From contig PGXY01000007.1 of NCBI GenBank assembly GCA_002839375.1, forward strand, positions 310,001 through 374,000: a stretch of DNA of 64,000 nt, in the 5' to 3' direction. This document shows positions 15,664 to 25,528 of this stretch, one piece after another. Source of the DNA: Spirochaetae bacterium HGW-Spirochaetae-1. Its GTDB lineage: Bacteria; Spirochaetota; UBA4802; UBA5550. The translations under genes and the position numbers were made by a program. How positions within the stretch are numbered: position 1 is the first letter of the stretch; every line of letters begins with the position of its first letter. Below the pieces are notes generated by a model that was given only the letters and a program-made list of their open reading frames with translations, was not told the origin of the DNA and did no database searches.

Positions 15664-17085
15664 TCATTGCTGATCTACGGGCAGAACAACAACTTTACCA
15701 TATTGTGCCAGTTTTTCCGCCAGTTCTTTTTTTCCTATAACCACTTTAATCAGTCCGTATTGCAGCAATTCACGGTCAAATTTCATAATATCGGCGGCAG
15801 AGACCCCTTCCACTTTCAGGGGATAGGTGCTGAAGTAATCCACGGGTAGTCGGTTGTACGCCATTTCAATATAGTTATTGAGCAGATTCAGCGTCGTATC
15901 AAAATTAAATATGTAGCTGTTGTTGATACTGTTTTTCGCCCAGGTTAGCTCCTCATCAGACACCGGTTCACTGGCCATTTTGTTGATATTTTCAAGAAGA
16001 AGAGATAAAACCGTTCCAGCCTCGTCATTCCTGGTCTGCGCATAGGCAAGAAACACACCGCTTCTGAACCGGGCCTTGTAAATCGAGGCAACAGCGTATG
16101 CCAGGCCCCGTTTAACCCGGATCTCACGCATCAGATGTGAATTGAAGGAACCGGCCCCCAGTATATAGTTCATCACGATCATGGAATGATGACCGGGATG
16201 GTTGATATCGGGAGCTGCTGTTCCCACTACAACCGTCGCCTGGGGCAGATCCTTGGGATATAAAAAAACAGTAGTGCTGTTAGCCTTCACAGACTGCAGT
16301 GCTTCTTCATTTTGCGATGGATATTCAATTGCCACTCCCTTTTTCAGGGATGAAAAAGCAAGGGTAACATTGCCGCTTACGCTCTGCAGATCCGAAGGCG
16401 ATGAGATGCCCATAATAAGGTTGCTCCCGATAAAATACCGCGCCCAGGCATTTTTCATATCCTCCATACTGTAAGATTGAACTTTCCCGGCCGTGGGAAC
16501 GGAACCGTAACCCTTCCCCTGGAATATTATCTCCCTCGTTTTCTCAAAGGCAATAGTGGCCGGATCATCGTAACGCCGTATGATATCATCGGCTACAAGA
16601 TTTTTTGCCATTTTCCAGTGCCGTTCATCAAAGTTGGGCCTGTTGATGATATCCCCGACAATATCAAAGGCCTCTCTCTCAAAGCGGCGCAGCACCTGCA
16701 GAACAATAACCGTATTTTCCCACGATGCCTGGACGGAAAAATTACCCCCCATGGCATCAATTTTTTCATGGAGTTTTTTTCCGGGATATTTTTCCGAACC
16801 TGCAAGGTTGATCATCCGGGCAATGCAGTCTGCCATCCCGGCATTGTCCCCCGATTCGTAGAGCCGTCCAAAACCAAAGGAAGCGGCAATCACCACCTGG
16901 GGCACATCATCATGGATATAAAAAGCCCTGACGCCATTCGCAAGATTGATGGATTTAACCTCGGGGAGATTAAAAGCACCGGGCACAGAATCATTTCCCG
17001 CGGCCGGCCTGCTATCGGAAAGAAAAACCAGCACGACGACCGGCAGGATTAGCAATGATAATTTTTTTATATGTGCTCTGATCAT
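15664..17085 (-). CDS. M16 peptidase-like protein, inactive partner subunit
   Basis: 473 residues with an N-terminal signal sequence. Two M16 (insulinase/processing-peptidase) domains. The zinc motif HxxEH is missing: the aligned segment reads MADCIARMI. The second half keeps MREIRVKRGLAYAVAS, the R/Y substrate-binding motif of M16B inactive subunits. Its start overlaps the stop of the upstream M16 gene by 4 bases, so the two are coupled and probably form a heterodimer in the periplasm. Confidence 0.85.
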   Translation of the reverse strand: MIRAHIKKLSLLILPVVVLVFLSDSRPAAGNDSVPGAFNLPEVKSINLANGVRAFYIHDDVPQVVIAASFGFGRLYESGDNAGMADCIARMINLAGSEKYPGKKLHEKIDAMGGNFSVQASWENTVIVLQVLRRFEREAFDIVGDIINRPNFDERHWKMAKNLVADDIIRRYDDPATIAFEKTREIIFQGKGYGSVPTAGKVQSYSMEDMKNAWARYFIGSNLIMGISSPSDLQSVSGNVTLAFSSLKKGVAIEYPSQNEEALQSVKANSTTVFLYPKDLPQATVVVGTAAPDINHPGHHSMIVMNYILGAGSFNSHLMREIRVKRGLAYAVASIYKARFRSGVFLAYAQTRNDEAGTVLSLLLENINKMASEPVSDEELTWAKNSINNSYIFNFDTTLNLLNNYIEMAYNRLPVDYFSTYPLKVEGVSAADIMKFDRELLQYGLIKVVIGKKELAEKLAQYGKVVVLPVDQQ

Positions 17086-18605
17086 TGTTTCTTCTCCTTC
17101 CTGCTGTCCTCCAGGATGCCCACTATCCGGTTTTCAGCCTTGATATATTTCCGCATAACTGTTCGAATATCCTTAATGTTGGTCTTTTTAATATTCTCCA
17201 GGTATGAGCTCACATAATGCCAGTCATTGAATACAGTCTGATAATGGCTGAGAAGACCGGAAATCTGTTTACTGGAGGAGAGACCGAAAACCATCTGTGA
17301 TTCCATCTTGTTGACGGCCTTTTGTATTTCATCTTCGGTCACATTCTTCATCATATCCTCAAGCACTTCATACACGGCCTTTTCCATATCCTGAGGCGCC
17401 GTTCCATTTTTTGGCGCGGCATAGATAATGAATAGATTGTCATACCTGGAACCGGGAGCACCGTTCCATGATTCGACCGAGGTGGCCAACTGTTTATCCA
17501 GCACAAGGGTCCTGTAGAGCCTTGATGAATCACCGCCCGTGAGAATCTCGGAAATCACATCAAAGGTGTAATCGTCCACCTGGGGATAGGTCGGTTTATG
17601 CCAGCCCATTATAATATAGGGACTCGATTCGAATGTGACTGTAAATCTCTTTTCACCTCTCTGCGGCGGTTCAGCGATGGTGATCGACGGGGGATCGGGC
17701 CTCGATTCCATGCTGCCGAAATATTTTTCCACCACGCCGAATGTTTTCTCCACATCCTGGCTTCCCACGATGGTTATGGTCATTCTTGACGGCGTGTAAT
17801 ATGTCCGGTAAAAATTTCTCACATCGCGGATTGAAAGAAAGGGAATGTTGGATTCCCACCCGATTGTGGGATGCCTGTAGGGATGCGCCGAGAAGGCCTG
17901 GGAAAGAAACTGCTCGAAAAGCAGGCCCGTTCCGCTTGATTCATACCGCATGAGCCGTTCCTGGATGACATTATTCCTCTCAAGATAATATTCGCGAAAA
18001 ATGGGGTTCCTCAGCCTTTCCGATTCAATACGGGCCCAAAGATCCAGTTTCGATGCAGGAAGTTCTATATAGTATCCCGTGCTGTCGCGCGATGTGGAAG
18101 CATTGAAGCCGACCCCGCCGTTTTCACTGTATAATTTATCATAGGGAGAGTTTACCACAAGGGGGCTGTGCCTTGCCTGCAGTTCCTTCAACTCCTTTTC
18201 AAGACCGGGGATCATCATGTTCCCGGGATTCACGAGACGAAGCCGGTCCAGTGTTTCTCCCACTGCCTCGATCCTGTCAAGAATGACCTTTTCCTTTTCA
18301 AAGTCCACGGTGCCCAGCCGGTCAGTCCCCTTGAAAAGCATATGTTCCAGCAGGTGTGCCGCTCCGGCCGTTCTGTAATTTTCATCGGACGATCCAACCC
18401 GGAAAGAGATTTCAAAGGCAAGCGTGGGTGTATATCCCCGGTTGAGCATGATAACCGTTATGCCGTTCTTCAGTTTCCTTTCCACGACATTTTTATTCAG
18501 ATACTCGCCGGCATCCCGTATTTCCCCGTAGCCCGTTCCCGCAAGAAAGGGCACCACACAGGCTATAACCAGCGCAGTTTTTATTTTCCGCATATTCCGC
18601 CTCAT
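17082..18605 (-). CDS. M16 zinc peptidase, catalytic subunit
   Basis: 507 residues with a signal peptide (MRKIKTALVIACVVPFLAGT). The zinc motif is intact, H84-L-L-E-H88 in AAHLLEHMLFKGT, and a further Glu-rich helix follows. It pairs with the motif-less gene downstream, an arrangement typical of bacterial M16B peptidases. Likely a periplasmic peptide or protein degrader; the substrate is unknown. Confidence 0.88.
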   Translation of the reverse strand: MRRNMRKIKTALVIACVVPFLAGTGYGEIRDAGEYLNKNVVERKLKNGITVIMLNRGYTPTLAFEISFRVGSSDENYRTAGAAHLLEHMLFKGTDRLGTVDFEKEKVILDRIEAVGETLDRLRLVNPGNMMIPGLEKELKELQARHSPLVVNSPYDKLYSENGGVGFNASTSRDSTGYYIELPASKLDLWARIESERLRNPIFREYYLERNNVIQERLMRYESSGTGLLFEQFLSQAFSAHPYRHPTIGWESNIPFLSIRDVRNFYRTYYTPSRMTITIVGSQDVEKTFGVVEKYFGSMESRPDPPSITIAEPPQRGEKRFTVTFESSPYIIMGWHKPTYPQVDDYTFDVISEILTGGDSSRLYRTLVLDKQLATSVESWNGAPGSRYDNLFIIYAAPKNGTAPQDMEKAVYEVLEDMMKNVTEDEIQKAVNKMESQMVFGLSSSKQISGLLSHYQTVFNDWHYVSSYLENIKKTNIKDIRTVMRKYIKAENRIVGILEDSRKEKKQ

Positions 18606-18653
18606 TTAATAATTTTATCTCAGCGACAGTTCACGTACACAGACAGGGGTATT

Positions 18654-19031
18654 TCACGATTGGCGTTCCGCTTCGTTCTTTTCATCGCGCAGTATTTCCT
18701 CGGCTAGTATCTTCAGCTTTGGAGAGACCTTGACCGGAGGAAGTTCCATCTTCTGTTCCTTGTTCTTTCCCATGAGTCTTCCCAGGGCAAAGACCATCCG
18801 TTCATAAATCTCCTGCACCTTGTCCTGGCGATTGACCATCTTATAGAACTTCAGCGCGAAAAGGGGCTGCCTTTTATCATAAAAAAAATGGTCAGCCACA
18901 CGGGTCAGACCGTCGCGATATCCCGTCTGTGCAAAAATTTTTGCCGCCATTTCAATATCACCCTTATTGAACAGCTCATTCCCCTTCCGGATCAGCTCCA
19001 CTCTCATTTTCGTATCCATATTGTTATCCAT
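18654..19031 (-). CDS. Small conserved-looking helical protein
   Basis: 125 residues. The core (RKGNELFNKGDIEMAAKIFA, YRDGLTRVADHFFYDKRQPL, ALKFYKMVNRQDKVQEIYER) has TPR-like helix pairs. I have the impression that similar proteins occur in spirochaetes, but no name or function is known to me. It is cytoplasmic by composition. It lies upstream of the M16 pair on the same strand, 48 bases apart. Confidence 0.65.
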   Translation of the reverse strand: MDNNMDTKMRVELIRKGNELFNKGDIEMAAKIFAQTGYRDGLTRVADHFFYDKRQPLFALKFYKMVNRQDKVQEIYERMVFALGRLMGKNKEQKMELPPVKVSPKLKILAEEILRDEKNEAERQS

Positions 19032-19128
19032 CCCTTTTATAAGGCAATCCTCTCAATTAAGTATCGATCCTTTTGCTCAAAAAAAGAATTTCTTTATACC
19101 GGAAGAGGTTTTTTCATCCAAATTTACC

Positions 19129-19145
19129 TTGACAAACCCGGTTTG
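19129..19145 (+). promoter_or_regulatory. TTGACA box overlapping a small inverted repeat, upstream of lgt
   Basis: TTGACA at 19129-19134 overlaps the palindrome CAAACC-C-GGTTTG (19133-19145). No good -10 sits at normal spacing. It could be an operator over a promoter; the evidence is weak. Confidence 0.25.
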
Positions 19146-19227
19146 GTATAAGCCTTTATTTGAAAAAACAACATGTATTATTCAGTGCTCCCTGGGGAGT
19201 AATAGTTACAATATTGCGGAGTTAGGC

Positions 19228-19983
19228 ATGTATCCAATAATATTCAAGTACAAATTTCTTACCGTGGGCGGCTACGGAATAATGCTGGGGCTGGGTTTTT
19301 ACATAGCCTTTCTTCTCCTCGAAAGAGAGTTCAAACTTCGCAAAATGGACCCTGAGCTGGCATACAAAATCCTGCTTACGGTAATCCCTTCAGCCATTGT
19401 AGGCGCAAAGATATTCCATATTTTTGAAAACCTGGATCAGTTTTTTCAGGACCCCGCCGGCATGATCTTTTCCGGTGCCGGGCTTTCCGTTTATGGCGGA
19501 TATATCGTGGCCATCCTCGCTTCCATAGTAGTTATCATCAAAAACAAGGAAAATGTGCTCAATGTGCTTGATATTGCCTCAGCTCCCATGGCCCTGGGAT
19601 ACGCCATTGGAAGAATCGGCTGCCACGTTTCAGGAGACGGCTGTTACGGTATCACCACAACATCTTTTCTCGCTACGGCCTATCCCAACGGCATTGTACC
19701 TTCAACAGCAGCGGTTATCCCCGCCCCGCTCTTTGAATCACTCGTATCCTTCATTATTCTGATAGTGCTTCTCCAGCTGAGAAAGCGCGAGCTTCCTTTC
19801 GGTTTGATTTTCTTCACCTATCTCATCATGAACGGCATGGCTCGTTTCAGCGTCGAATTCTTCCGCCTCAACCCGAAAGCGGCCTTCAGCATGACCCAGG
19901 CGCAGATAATTGCCATTTTCTTCTGCATTACGGGGATAATCGGTATATATCTTGTCAGAACAAGATCGGGAAAACAGGTGTGA
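19228..19983 (+). CDS. lgt: Prolipoprotein diacylglyceryl transferase
   Basis: Inner-membrane enzyme that attaches diacylglycerol to the lipobox cysteine of prolipoproteins. 251 residues, about seven membrane helices. The motif GRIGCHVSGDGCYG replaces the textbook GR(x)GNF(x)N(x)E signature; the invariant Arg and Gly are kept, and such variants occur in some phyla. The start at 19228 has CGGAG 6 bases upstream. The frame stays open further upstream, but those residues look non-coding. Lipoprotein candidates elsewhere in the window fit its role. Confidence 0.88.
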   Translation: MYPIIFKYKFLTVGGYGIMLGLGFYIAFLLLEREFKLRKMDPELAYKILLTVIPSAIVGAKIFHIFENLDQFFQDPAGMIFSGAGLSVYGGYIVAILASIVVIIKNKENVLNVLDIASAPMALGYAIGRIGCHVSGDGCYGITTTSFLATAYPNGIVPSTAAVIPAPLFESLVSFIILIVLLQLRKRELPFGLIFFTYLIMNGMARFSVEFFRLNPKAAFSMTQAQIIAIFFCITGIIGIYLVRTRSGKQV

Positions 19984-20870
19984 TAAAGGGTGTACTGTTT
20001 CTCCTGTCATCAGCAATAGGTTTTGCCGCATCAACGGCCTTTGCCAAAATCGTTACCCGCGGGTCACAGGTACAGGCCGTTGAAATCACCTTCTTCCGCT
20101 TTCTATTGGGCCTCGGTGTAGTTTCCCTTTTTGTCATCAAAGAAGAAAAATCCCTGAGACCCAACAACATAAAGTATATTCTTCTGCGGGCCGTATTCAA
20201 CACCGCCGCCGTTATCTTTTTCTTCCTGGGCGTCCAACACACCACCATCACCAAGGCGAACCTGCTGAACATGACCTATCCCATTTTCGTTTTTCTCCTG
20301 TCACCTTTTATAAACAGGGAGAAAACATCCATGATATATTTTTTGTTTCTCCTGTGCACCATGGCGGGACTATATCTTGTCGTAATTCCGCAAAACGGTC
20401 TTTCCCAGTTTTCCCAAATAAACGCCGGTGACACCTATGCTCTCATTTCCGGTATTCTGGCCGCATTCGCCATCACATCGCTTCGCGAGGCCCGCAAGCA
20501 TGATTCCAGCTATATAATTCTCTTTTATCTCATGCTCATCGGCACCGTTTGCAATGCCCTGATCGTCGTTCCCTGCTTTATCATCCCCCGGGGCATGATA
20601 CTTTTTTACGTCATCCTGTCGGCCCTATTCGCGGTTCTTGGTCAGATCTTCATTACCGTGGGATACAAATACATCGATGCAGCGGCCGGTTCTCTCATTT
20701 CATCGAGCAGAATTATTTTCGCCCTGCTGCTGGGGGTCATTTTTCTATCGGAAGAGCTGAACGCACGAATTATGTTGGGTGGGACAGTCATCATAATTTC
20801 CCTCTTCGGCGTCAGTGGAATCTGGAAAAAGTGGGTTAGGCAGGAGAAAGCCGCAACCGGCAATCAATAA
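19980..20870 (+). CDS. EamA-family (DMT) transporter
   Basis: 296 residues with about ten transmembrane helices and the two EamA repeats; the second ends in SSSRIIFALLLGVIFLSEEL, the usual signature. Substrate unknown: metabolite or drug export is typical. It starts with GTG overlapping the lgt stop, so it is translated with lgt. Confidence 0.88.
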   Translation: MIKGVLFLLSSAIGFAASTAFAKIVTRGSQVQAVEITFFRFLLGLGVVSLFVIKEEKSLRPNNIKYILLRAVFNTAAVIFFFLGVQHTTITKANLLNMTYPIFVFLLSPFINREKTSMIYFLFLLCTMAGLYLVVIPQNGLSQFSQINAGDTYALISGILAAFAITSLREARKHDSSYIILFYLMLIGTVCNALIVVPCFIIPRGMILFYVILSALFAVLGQIFITVGYKYIDAAAGSLISSSRIIFALLLGVIFLSEELNARIMLGGTVIIISLFGVSGIWKKWVRQEKAATGNQ

Positions 20871-20898
20871 AAAAAGGCATGGTTTATAGCCATGCCTT
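20870..20898 (-). terminator. Terminator of rho-rpmE
   Basis: A 9-bp perfect stem (20874-20882 / 20890-20898) with a 7-base loop. On the minus strand it is followed by a T-run, so it suits rpmE. It also sits just after the EamA gene on plus, where the T-run is weak. Confidence 0.75.
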
Positions 20899-20923
20899 CC
20901 CGAATCAAATCAAAAAAATATTC

Positions 20924-21124
20924 CTATTTGATATTATACTTCTTCTTAAATTTCTCAACACGTCCGGCCGTATCAACAAGCTTCTGTTTTTTGGTATAAA
21001 ACGGATGACAGTTGGAACAGATCTCCACATGCAGATCCTTTACTGTGGAGCGGGTCTTAATTTCATTGCCGCATGCACATTTAACCACCGTTTCGTTATA
21101 TACGGGATGTATTCCTTCTTTCAT
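20924..21124 (-). CDS. rpmE: 50S ribosomal protein L31
   Basis: 66 residues with the zinc-type cysteines C16, C18, C36 and C39 (VKCACGNEI and [10 protein letters not shown]). It lies 29 bases after rho, the common rho-rpmE pair. Confidence 0.97.
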   Translation of the reverse strand: MKEGIHPVYNETVVKCACGNEIKTRSTVKDLHVEICSNCHPFYTKKQKLVDTAGRVEKFKKKYNIK

Positions 21125-21153
21125 TTCCTTACTCCTTTTAGCCTGTGCTAATC

Positions 21154-22593
21154 TTATGAATTCATAGCCTTAAAGAAAGCCTTGTTATTCTTTGTAGATC
21201 TCATTTTGTCAATAAGCAGTTCCATGGCCTCTGTCGAACTAAGCGATGAAAGAGCCTTTCTCAATACCCATAATTTATTTAACTCTTCTTCGTCAAGTAA
21301 TAATTCTTCTTTTCTTGTTCCCGATTTATTGATATCAATCGCCGGGAATATGCGCCTGTCGGCCAGTTTTCTGTCCAGATGAAGCTCACAGTTACCGGTT
21401 CCTTTGAACTCCTCAAAAATAACCTCGTCCATGCGGCTTCCCGTATCAATAAGGGCCGTTGCCAGAATTGTGAGGCTTCCGCCCTCCTCAATGTTACGGG
21501 CTGCCCCGAAAAATCTCTTCGGTTTATGAAGGGCGTTGGAATCAACACCACCTGAGAGTATCTTGCCGCTGGTGGGAACCACCTGGTTATAGGCCCTGGC
21601 AAGCCTGGTTATGGAATCAAGAAGTATAACCACATCCATTTTCCGCTCAACAAGTCTTCTGGCCTTTTGAATGACCATCTCGGCAACCTGAACGTGCCGG
21701 CTTGCCTGCTCATCAAATGTGGAGGATATGACCTCACCTTTGACCGAGCGCTGCATGTCCGTTACCTCTTCAGGCCTTTCATCAATAAGCAGGACGATGA
21801 GATATATTTCTGGATGGTTGCTGGTAATGGCATTAGCCATTTTCTGAAGCAGTATTGTTTTACCCGTTCGGGGAGGAGCGACAATAAGGGCGCGCTGTCC
21901 CTTCCCGATGGGAGTCATTATGTTCATTATCCGCATCTCAATAATATCCGCCGTGGTTTCCAGGTTGATGCGTTCCAGGGGATACAACGGTGTGAGGTTG
22001 TCAAATAGCACACGTTTATGAAGATTTTCCGGGTTCTCAAAGTTTACCGCCTCAACCCGCAGGAGGGCAAAAAACCTTTCATTATCCTTGGGCGGTCTGA
22101 TTTGGCCCGTGATTGTATCACCGGTTTTTAATCCGAACAGCCGTATCTGTGAGGGGGATACATAAATATCATCTGGGCCGGGAAGATAGTTATAGTTGGG
22201 AGACCTGAGAAAACCGTAACCGTCATTAAGAATTTCCAGTACACCGCTGGAAAAAATAAGTCCCTTCTGTTCGGTCTGAAGTTTTAATATTTCAAATATT
22301 AAATCCTGTTTTTTCAGACCCGAGACTCTTTCCACCCCCAGGTCCCTGGCCAGAGTGGTCAGTTCCGAGATAGTCTTTGTTTTCAGTTCCGCCAGGTCGA
22401 GTTTCGGCCCTGCTACGGTTCCTTCTGTAAAAACCTGGGCTTCTATTTCAACATCAATATCGTTTGCTGAATTATCTTCTGTTTTTTGGTCACCGGCATC
22501 ATTTTTTGAGCCGTTATTCATTGAACCATTTGAGCTACCGTTGGACACATTGCGAGTTCTGCCATTGGTGCTGTTACTGTGAGTTCTTGCCAT
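21154..22593 (-). CDS. rho: Transcription termination factor Rho
   Basis: Hexameric RNA helicase that terminates transcripts. 479 residues: an Asn/Ser/Gly-rich low-complexity N-terminus (about 1-45) not found in E. coli Rho, the Rho N-domain near 65-105, a cold-shock-like RNA-binding domain near 112-185, and the ATPase core with P-loop APPRTGKT (239-246). Q-loop and arginine-finger regions are present. AAAGGT lies before the ATG. Low-complexity N-terminal insertions in Rho have been linked to phase behaviour in other bacteria; whether that holds here is unknown. Confidence 0.97.
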   Translation of the reverse strand: MARTHSNSTNGRTRNVSNGSSNGSMNNGSKNDAGDQKTEDNSANDIDVEIEAQVFTEGTVAGPKLDLAELKTKTISELTTLARDLGVERVSGLKKQDLIFEILKLQTEQKGLIFSSGVLEILNDGYGFLRSPNYNYLPGPDDIYVSPSQIRLFGLKTGDTITGQIRPPKDNERFFALLRVEAVNFENPENLHKRVLFDNLTPLYPLERINLETTADIIEMRIMNIMTPIGKGQRALIVAPPRTGKTILLQKMANAITSNHPEIYLIVLLIDERPEEVTDMQRSVKGEVISSTFDEQASRHVQVAEMVIQKARRLVERKMDVVILLDSITRLARAYNQVVPTSGKILSGGVDSNALHKPKRFFGAARNIEEGGSLTILATALIDTGSRMDEVIFEEFKGTGNCELHLDRKLADRRIFPAIDINKSGTRKEELLLDEEELNKLWVLRKALSSLSSTEAMELLIDKMRSTKNNKAFFKAMNS

Positions 22594-22800
22594 AGAACAC
22601 CTTTAATTATTAATTTGATTTTTGTCACGAGAAGACGGATAAAAGTTCTGTTTTTGAGTTATATTGAACGTAAATAAACCTGTTATTTTTGGAATTATTA
22701 CCTGATGAGGTAAGGAGGCGAAAAAAAGAATCTGTTAACCGATCAAGTCACTGTTTCCATATTCTTAATATATGTCAAGATAAAATGAATAATAATTTTG

Positions 22801-23796
22801 TTAATTATTGGATTTTTTGAGGTCAATATTGAATTTTTTCATCTTCGTAGTCAAAGCCTGCCGGGAAATATGCAGTGAGTCGGCAACAACTTTCAGGTCT
22901 TTATTCCCCTTCAGTGCATTTACCAGCAAACGACGTTCCACGGAACTCATAATTTCATCAAGAGACATACCTCTTATATCTCCACCGGAAATTACAAGAT
23001 CATCGGTACTTATCTGTTTGCTGTTACAGTAAATAAGAAATCCAATCTTTTTCTTTTTACTTATGAGCGGGATTTTTTCGTAATAGATATCCAGATCTTT
23101 ATTATAAAAGTATACTTCTTTTGAATTTTTTCCAGTAAAAAAATCATTTTTATCGGAATCTTTCAAGGAATTTTCCACAAATACGGTATCTACCTCATTA
23201 TTCTGCTTCTTTTTATATGCATCTTCGAAATGACTGTTATAAAAAATAGTCTTTCCCGTGTCATTTATGGCATACAGCGCGCGGGGAACATGCTCCAGAA
23301 TAAGATAAATGATCCATTCCAGTACCTGTTCCTCTTTATGATTCTCAGCCTCATTCTGTATATCGGGAGTTTTTACCAGCGACTCACTGGCCATAAAAAG
23401 CTGCATTCTTGACCAGCGCCCCTGAACCTCACCAAAAAGATTGATGATGACAAATTCCCTGATTTTCCCGTATTCCAGGAGATCATCGAGGTTCATTTTC
23501 TGCGACAGCCTGGATATGAATTCATCTATTTTATAATGACTGGCCCTGTCTATATCACTGAGCTCGGAAACTACATCATCTTTTTTCAGTATACCCAGAA
23601 GCATTCCGCGTTTGGAAATCACCGGTATTATCGGCGTATTATGAGCGTAAAAAAGCCTCAAGATGTCTTCAGGCTTTTTATCATCCTTGGCATAGGGATT
23701 TTCTTCAAACTCGCGGAGTTCATCTTCCGGCGCCGATACATTCTCCACCGGCTTGTCCGAAGTAAAACCCTTTTGATCCTTATCGTTGTCTACCAT
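22801..23796 (-). CDS. CBS / PAS-like / Fis-type helix-turn-helix regulator
   Basis: 331 residues. An incomplete CBS-like segment (about 40-75: DILRLFYAHNTPIIPVISKR, then GMLLGILKKDDVV), a PAS-like middle (about 165-260: ALYAINDTGKTIFYNSHFED) and a C-terminal Fis-type helix-turn-helix (about 285-327: LKVVADSLHISRQALTTKMK). It is probably a ligand-sensing DNA-binding regulator; there is no AAA+ domain, so it is not a classical sigma-54 activator. Its ATG overlaps the dapB stop (TAATG), so it is made with dapA-dapB. The target is unknown. Confidence 0.75.
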   Translation of the reverse strand: MVDNDKDQKGFTSDKPVENVSAPEDELREFEENPYAKDDKKPEDILRLFYAHNTPIIPVISKRGMLLGILKKDDVVSELSDIDRASHYKIDEFISRLSQKMNLDDLLEYGKIREFVIINLFGEVQGRWSRMQLFMASESLVKTPDIQNEAENHKEEQVLEWIIYLILEHVPRALYAINDTGKTIFYNSHFEDAYKKKQNNEVDTVFVENSLKDSDKNDFFTGKNSKEVYFYNKDLDIYYEKIPLISKKKKIGFLIYCNSKQISTDDLVISGGDIRGMSLDEIMSSVERRLLVNALKGNKDLKVVADSLHISRQALTTKMKKFNIDLKKSNN

Positions 23797-24590
23797 TACA
23801 GACCCAGTACATCGTACATTGAATAGAGACCGGCCCCTTTCCCTTTCAAGAATTCAGCGGCCATAACCGCTCCCCTGGACAGGGTTTCCCTGTTGGTGGA
23901 ACGAATGGTCAGCTCGATCCTTTCTCCCTGGCCGATAAAATAAACGGTATGCTCGCCCACAATGTCACCGCCCCTCAAGGCCATGACTGCAATTTCTTTA
24001 TTGGTACGTTCGCCCACCAGGCCGTCACGGCCCGTGATTATTTGTGCATCTTCCATGCCGACCATGCTATTTTTTACTATTTCCGCCAGATGTTTTGCCG
24101 TGCCCGACGGAGCATCCTTCTTAAGACGGTGGTGCGATTCCAGAATTTCCACGTCATAAAACTCATTCAGTGCGCCCGCGGCCATTTCGGTCAGCTTAAA
24201 CAGGACATTTACTCCCACTGCCATATTGGGAGAAAAAACCACGGGGATTTTCTCCGCCGCTTTTTTAATTATCCCCACCTGTTCGTCGGAAAATCCCGTA
24301 GTGCCGATAACCAGCCCCTTGCCATGCTCCTCCAGACAGGGAATGAGCTTCATGGTAGCTGCCGGCGAGGAAAAATCGAGGATACAATCGGCTGTGCCCG
24401 CATCTCCGGCATTTATGGGTTTAATGGTGACGCCGAAGGGATTTCCATGGACAAGGGTGTTCACGTCCCTGCCAATACAGGGTGAGGAAGCGGAGTCAAA
24501 AGCCACGGTAAGTTCGTGTCCCCGCTCCAGCGCCAGTTCCAGGATGGAAATGCCCATCCTGCCGCATATACCGCAGATTCCTATTTTCAT
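23796..24590 (-). CDS. dapB: 4-hydroxy-tetrahydrodipicolinate reductase
   Basis: Second step of the dap branch to lysine and diaminopimelate. 264 residues: N-terminal NAD(P)-binding GICGRMG, and the signature HHRLKKDAPSGTA. Start and dapA stop overlap as ATGA. Confidence 0.96.
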   Translation of the reverse strand: MKIGICGICGRMGISILELALERGHELTVAFDSASSPCIGRDVNTLVHGNPFGVTIKPINAGDAGTADCILDFSSPAATMKLIPCLEEHGKGLVIGTTGFSDEQVGIIKKAAEKIPVVFSPNMAVGVNVLFKLTEMAAGALNEFYDVEILESHHRLKKDAPSGTAKHLAEIVKNSMVGMEDAQIITGRDGLVGERTNKEIAVMALRGGDIVGEHTVYFIGQGERIELTIRSTNRETLSRGAVMAAEFLKGKGAGLYSMYDVLGL

Positions 24591-25468
24591 GACAGTTTAA
24601 CTCCATAATCGGTGAGCGCCCTGCGCAGAATAGCCCTGTTCTCATCGGAGATCTCGACCATGGGAAGCCTGAGGGTCCCCTCGCAATATCCTGCCATTTC
24701 CATGGCAGCCTTTATCGGGATGGGATTGGTTTCAATAAACATGGCCCGGCACAGGGGAAGCATCCGGTAAAAAAGTTCCCGGGCTCCCTCGATATCGCCT
24801 TCATTGTACAGGGTCACTACTTTCTTCACATCGGCGGGCAGAATGTTGGATAATACGGATATGACTCCCTTGCCGCCGATGGAAAGAACGGGCAGCAGGA
24901 GATTATCATCGCCGGAAAGAATAGTCAGATCCCCGCCGCAAAGTTCATGGAGATGCATCATCTGGACGATATCTCCCGAGGCTTCTTTCATGGCTACAAC
25001 ATTATCGACACGACTGATCAGCTCTTTCACGCTTGCGGGCAGAAAATTGACGCCGGTTCTACCGGGGATGTTATACAGGATAATGGGTATCTTGATAGAA
25101 CGGGCCACCTTCTCAAAGTGGGCAATAAGGCCGCGCTGGGTCGGTTTATTGTAATAGGGATTGACCAGCAGCACACCGTCCACGCCGGAATCTTCGGCTG
25201 ACCGGGAAAGACACACTGCCTCTTCCGTGGAATTGGCCCCGGTTCCCGCTATGACCTTCACGCGTTTATTGACAATTCTCACCACTTCTTTAATGAACTC
25301 CTTGTGTTCATTAAAAGACATGGTGGGCGATTCGCCCGTGGTTCCCATAGGAACAATGCCGTCTATACCGCCGGCTATCTGCATTTCAATGAGCCCTTCC
25401 AGGGCCTTTTGGTCTATTGCGTTATTTCTAAATGGTGTTATTAACGCAGTATTTACGCCTTCAAACAT
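24587..25468 (-). CDS. dapA: 4-hydroxy-tetrahydrodipicolinate synthase
   Basis: Condenses pyruvate and aspartate semialdehyde. 293 residues in a TIM barrel: GTTGESPT, the Tyr of NIPGRTG and the Schiff-base Lys of VAMKEASGD are all present. The ATG at 25468 has AGG 7 bases upstream; an ATG two codons earlier is too close to it. Confidence 0.96.
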   Translation of the reverse strand: MFEGVNTALITPFRNNAIDQKALEGLIEMQIAGGIDGIVPMGTTGESPTMSFNEHKEFIKEVVRIVNKRVKVIAGTGANSTEEAVCLSRSAEDSGVDGVLLVNPYYNKPTQRGLIAHFEKVARSIKIPIILYNIPGRTGVNFLPASVKELISRVDNVVAMKEASGDIVQMMHLHELCGGDLTILSGDDNLLLPVLSIGGKGVISVLSNILPADVKKVVTLYNEGDIEGARELFYRMLPLCRAMFIETNPIPIKAAMEMAGYCEGTLRLPMVEISDENRAILRRALTDYGVKLS

Positions 25469-25528
25469 GGTCATACCTTTTATATAGTATCTGAATATAA
25501 TCTCAGTGATGATCCATGCGGATCATCA

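Noticed and set aside
18967-19227. N-terminal extension of lgt by 87 residues
   Set aside because: Lgt begins with MYPIIFKYK at a good ribosome binding site; the extension overlaps the divergent gene and looks non-coding.
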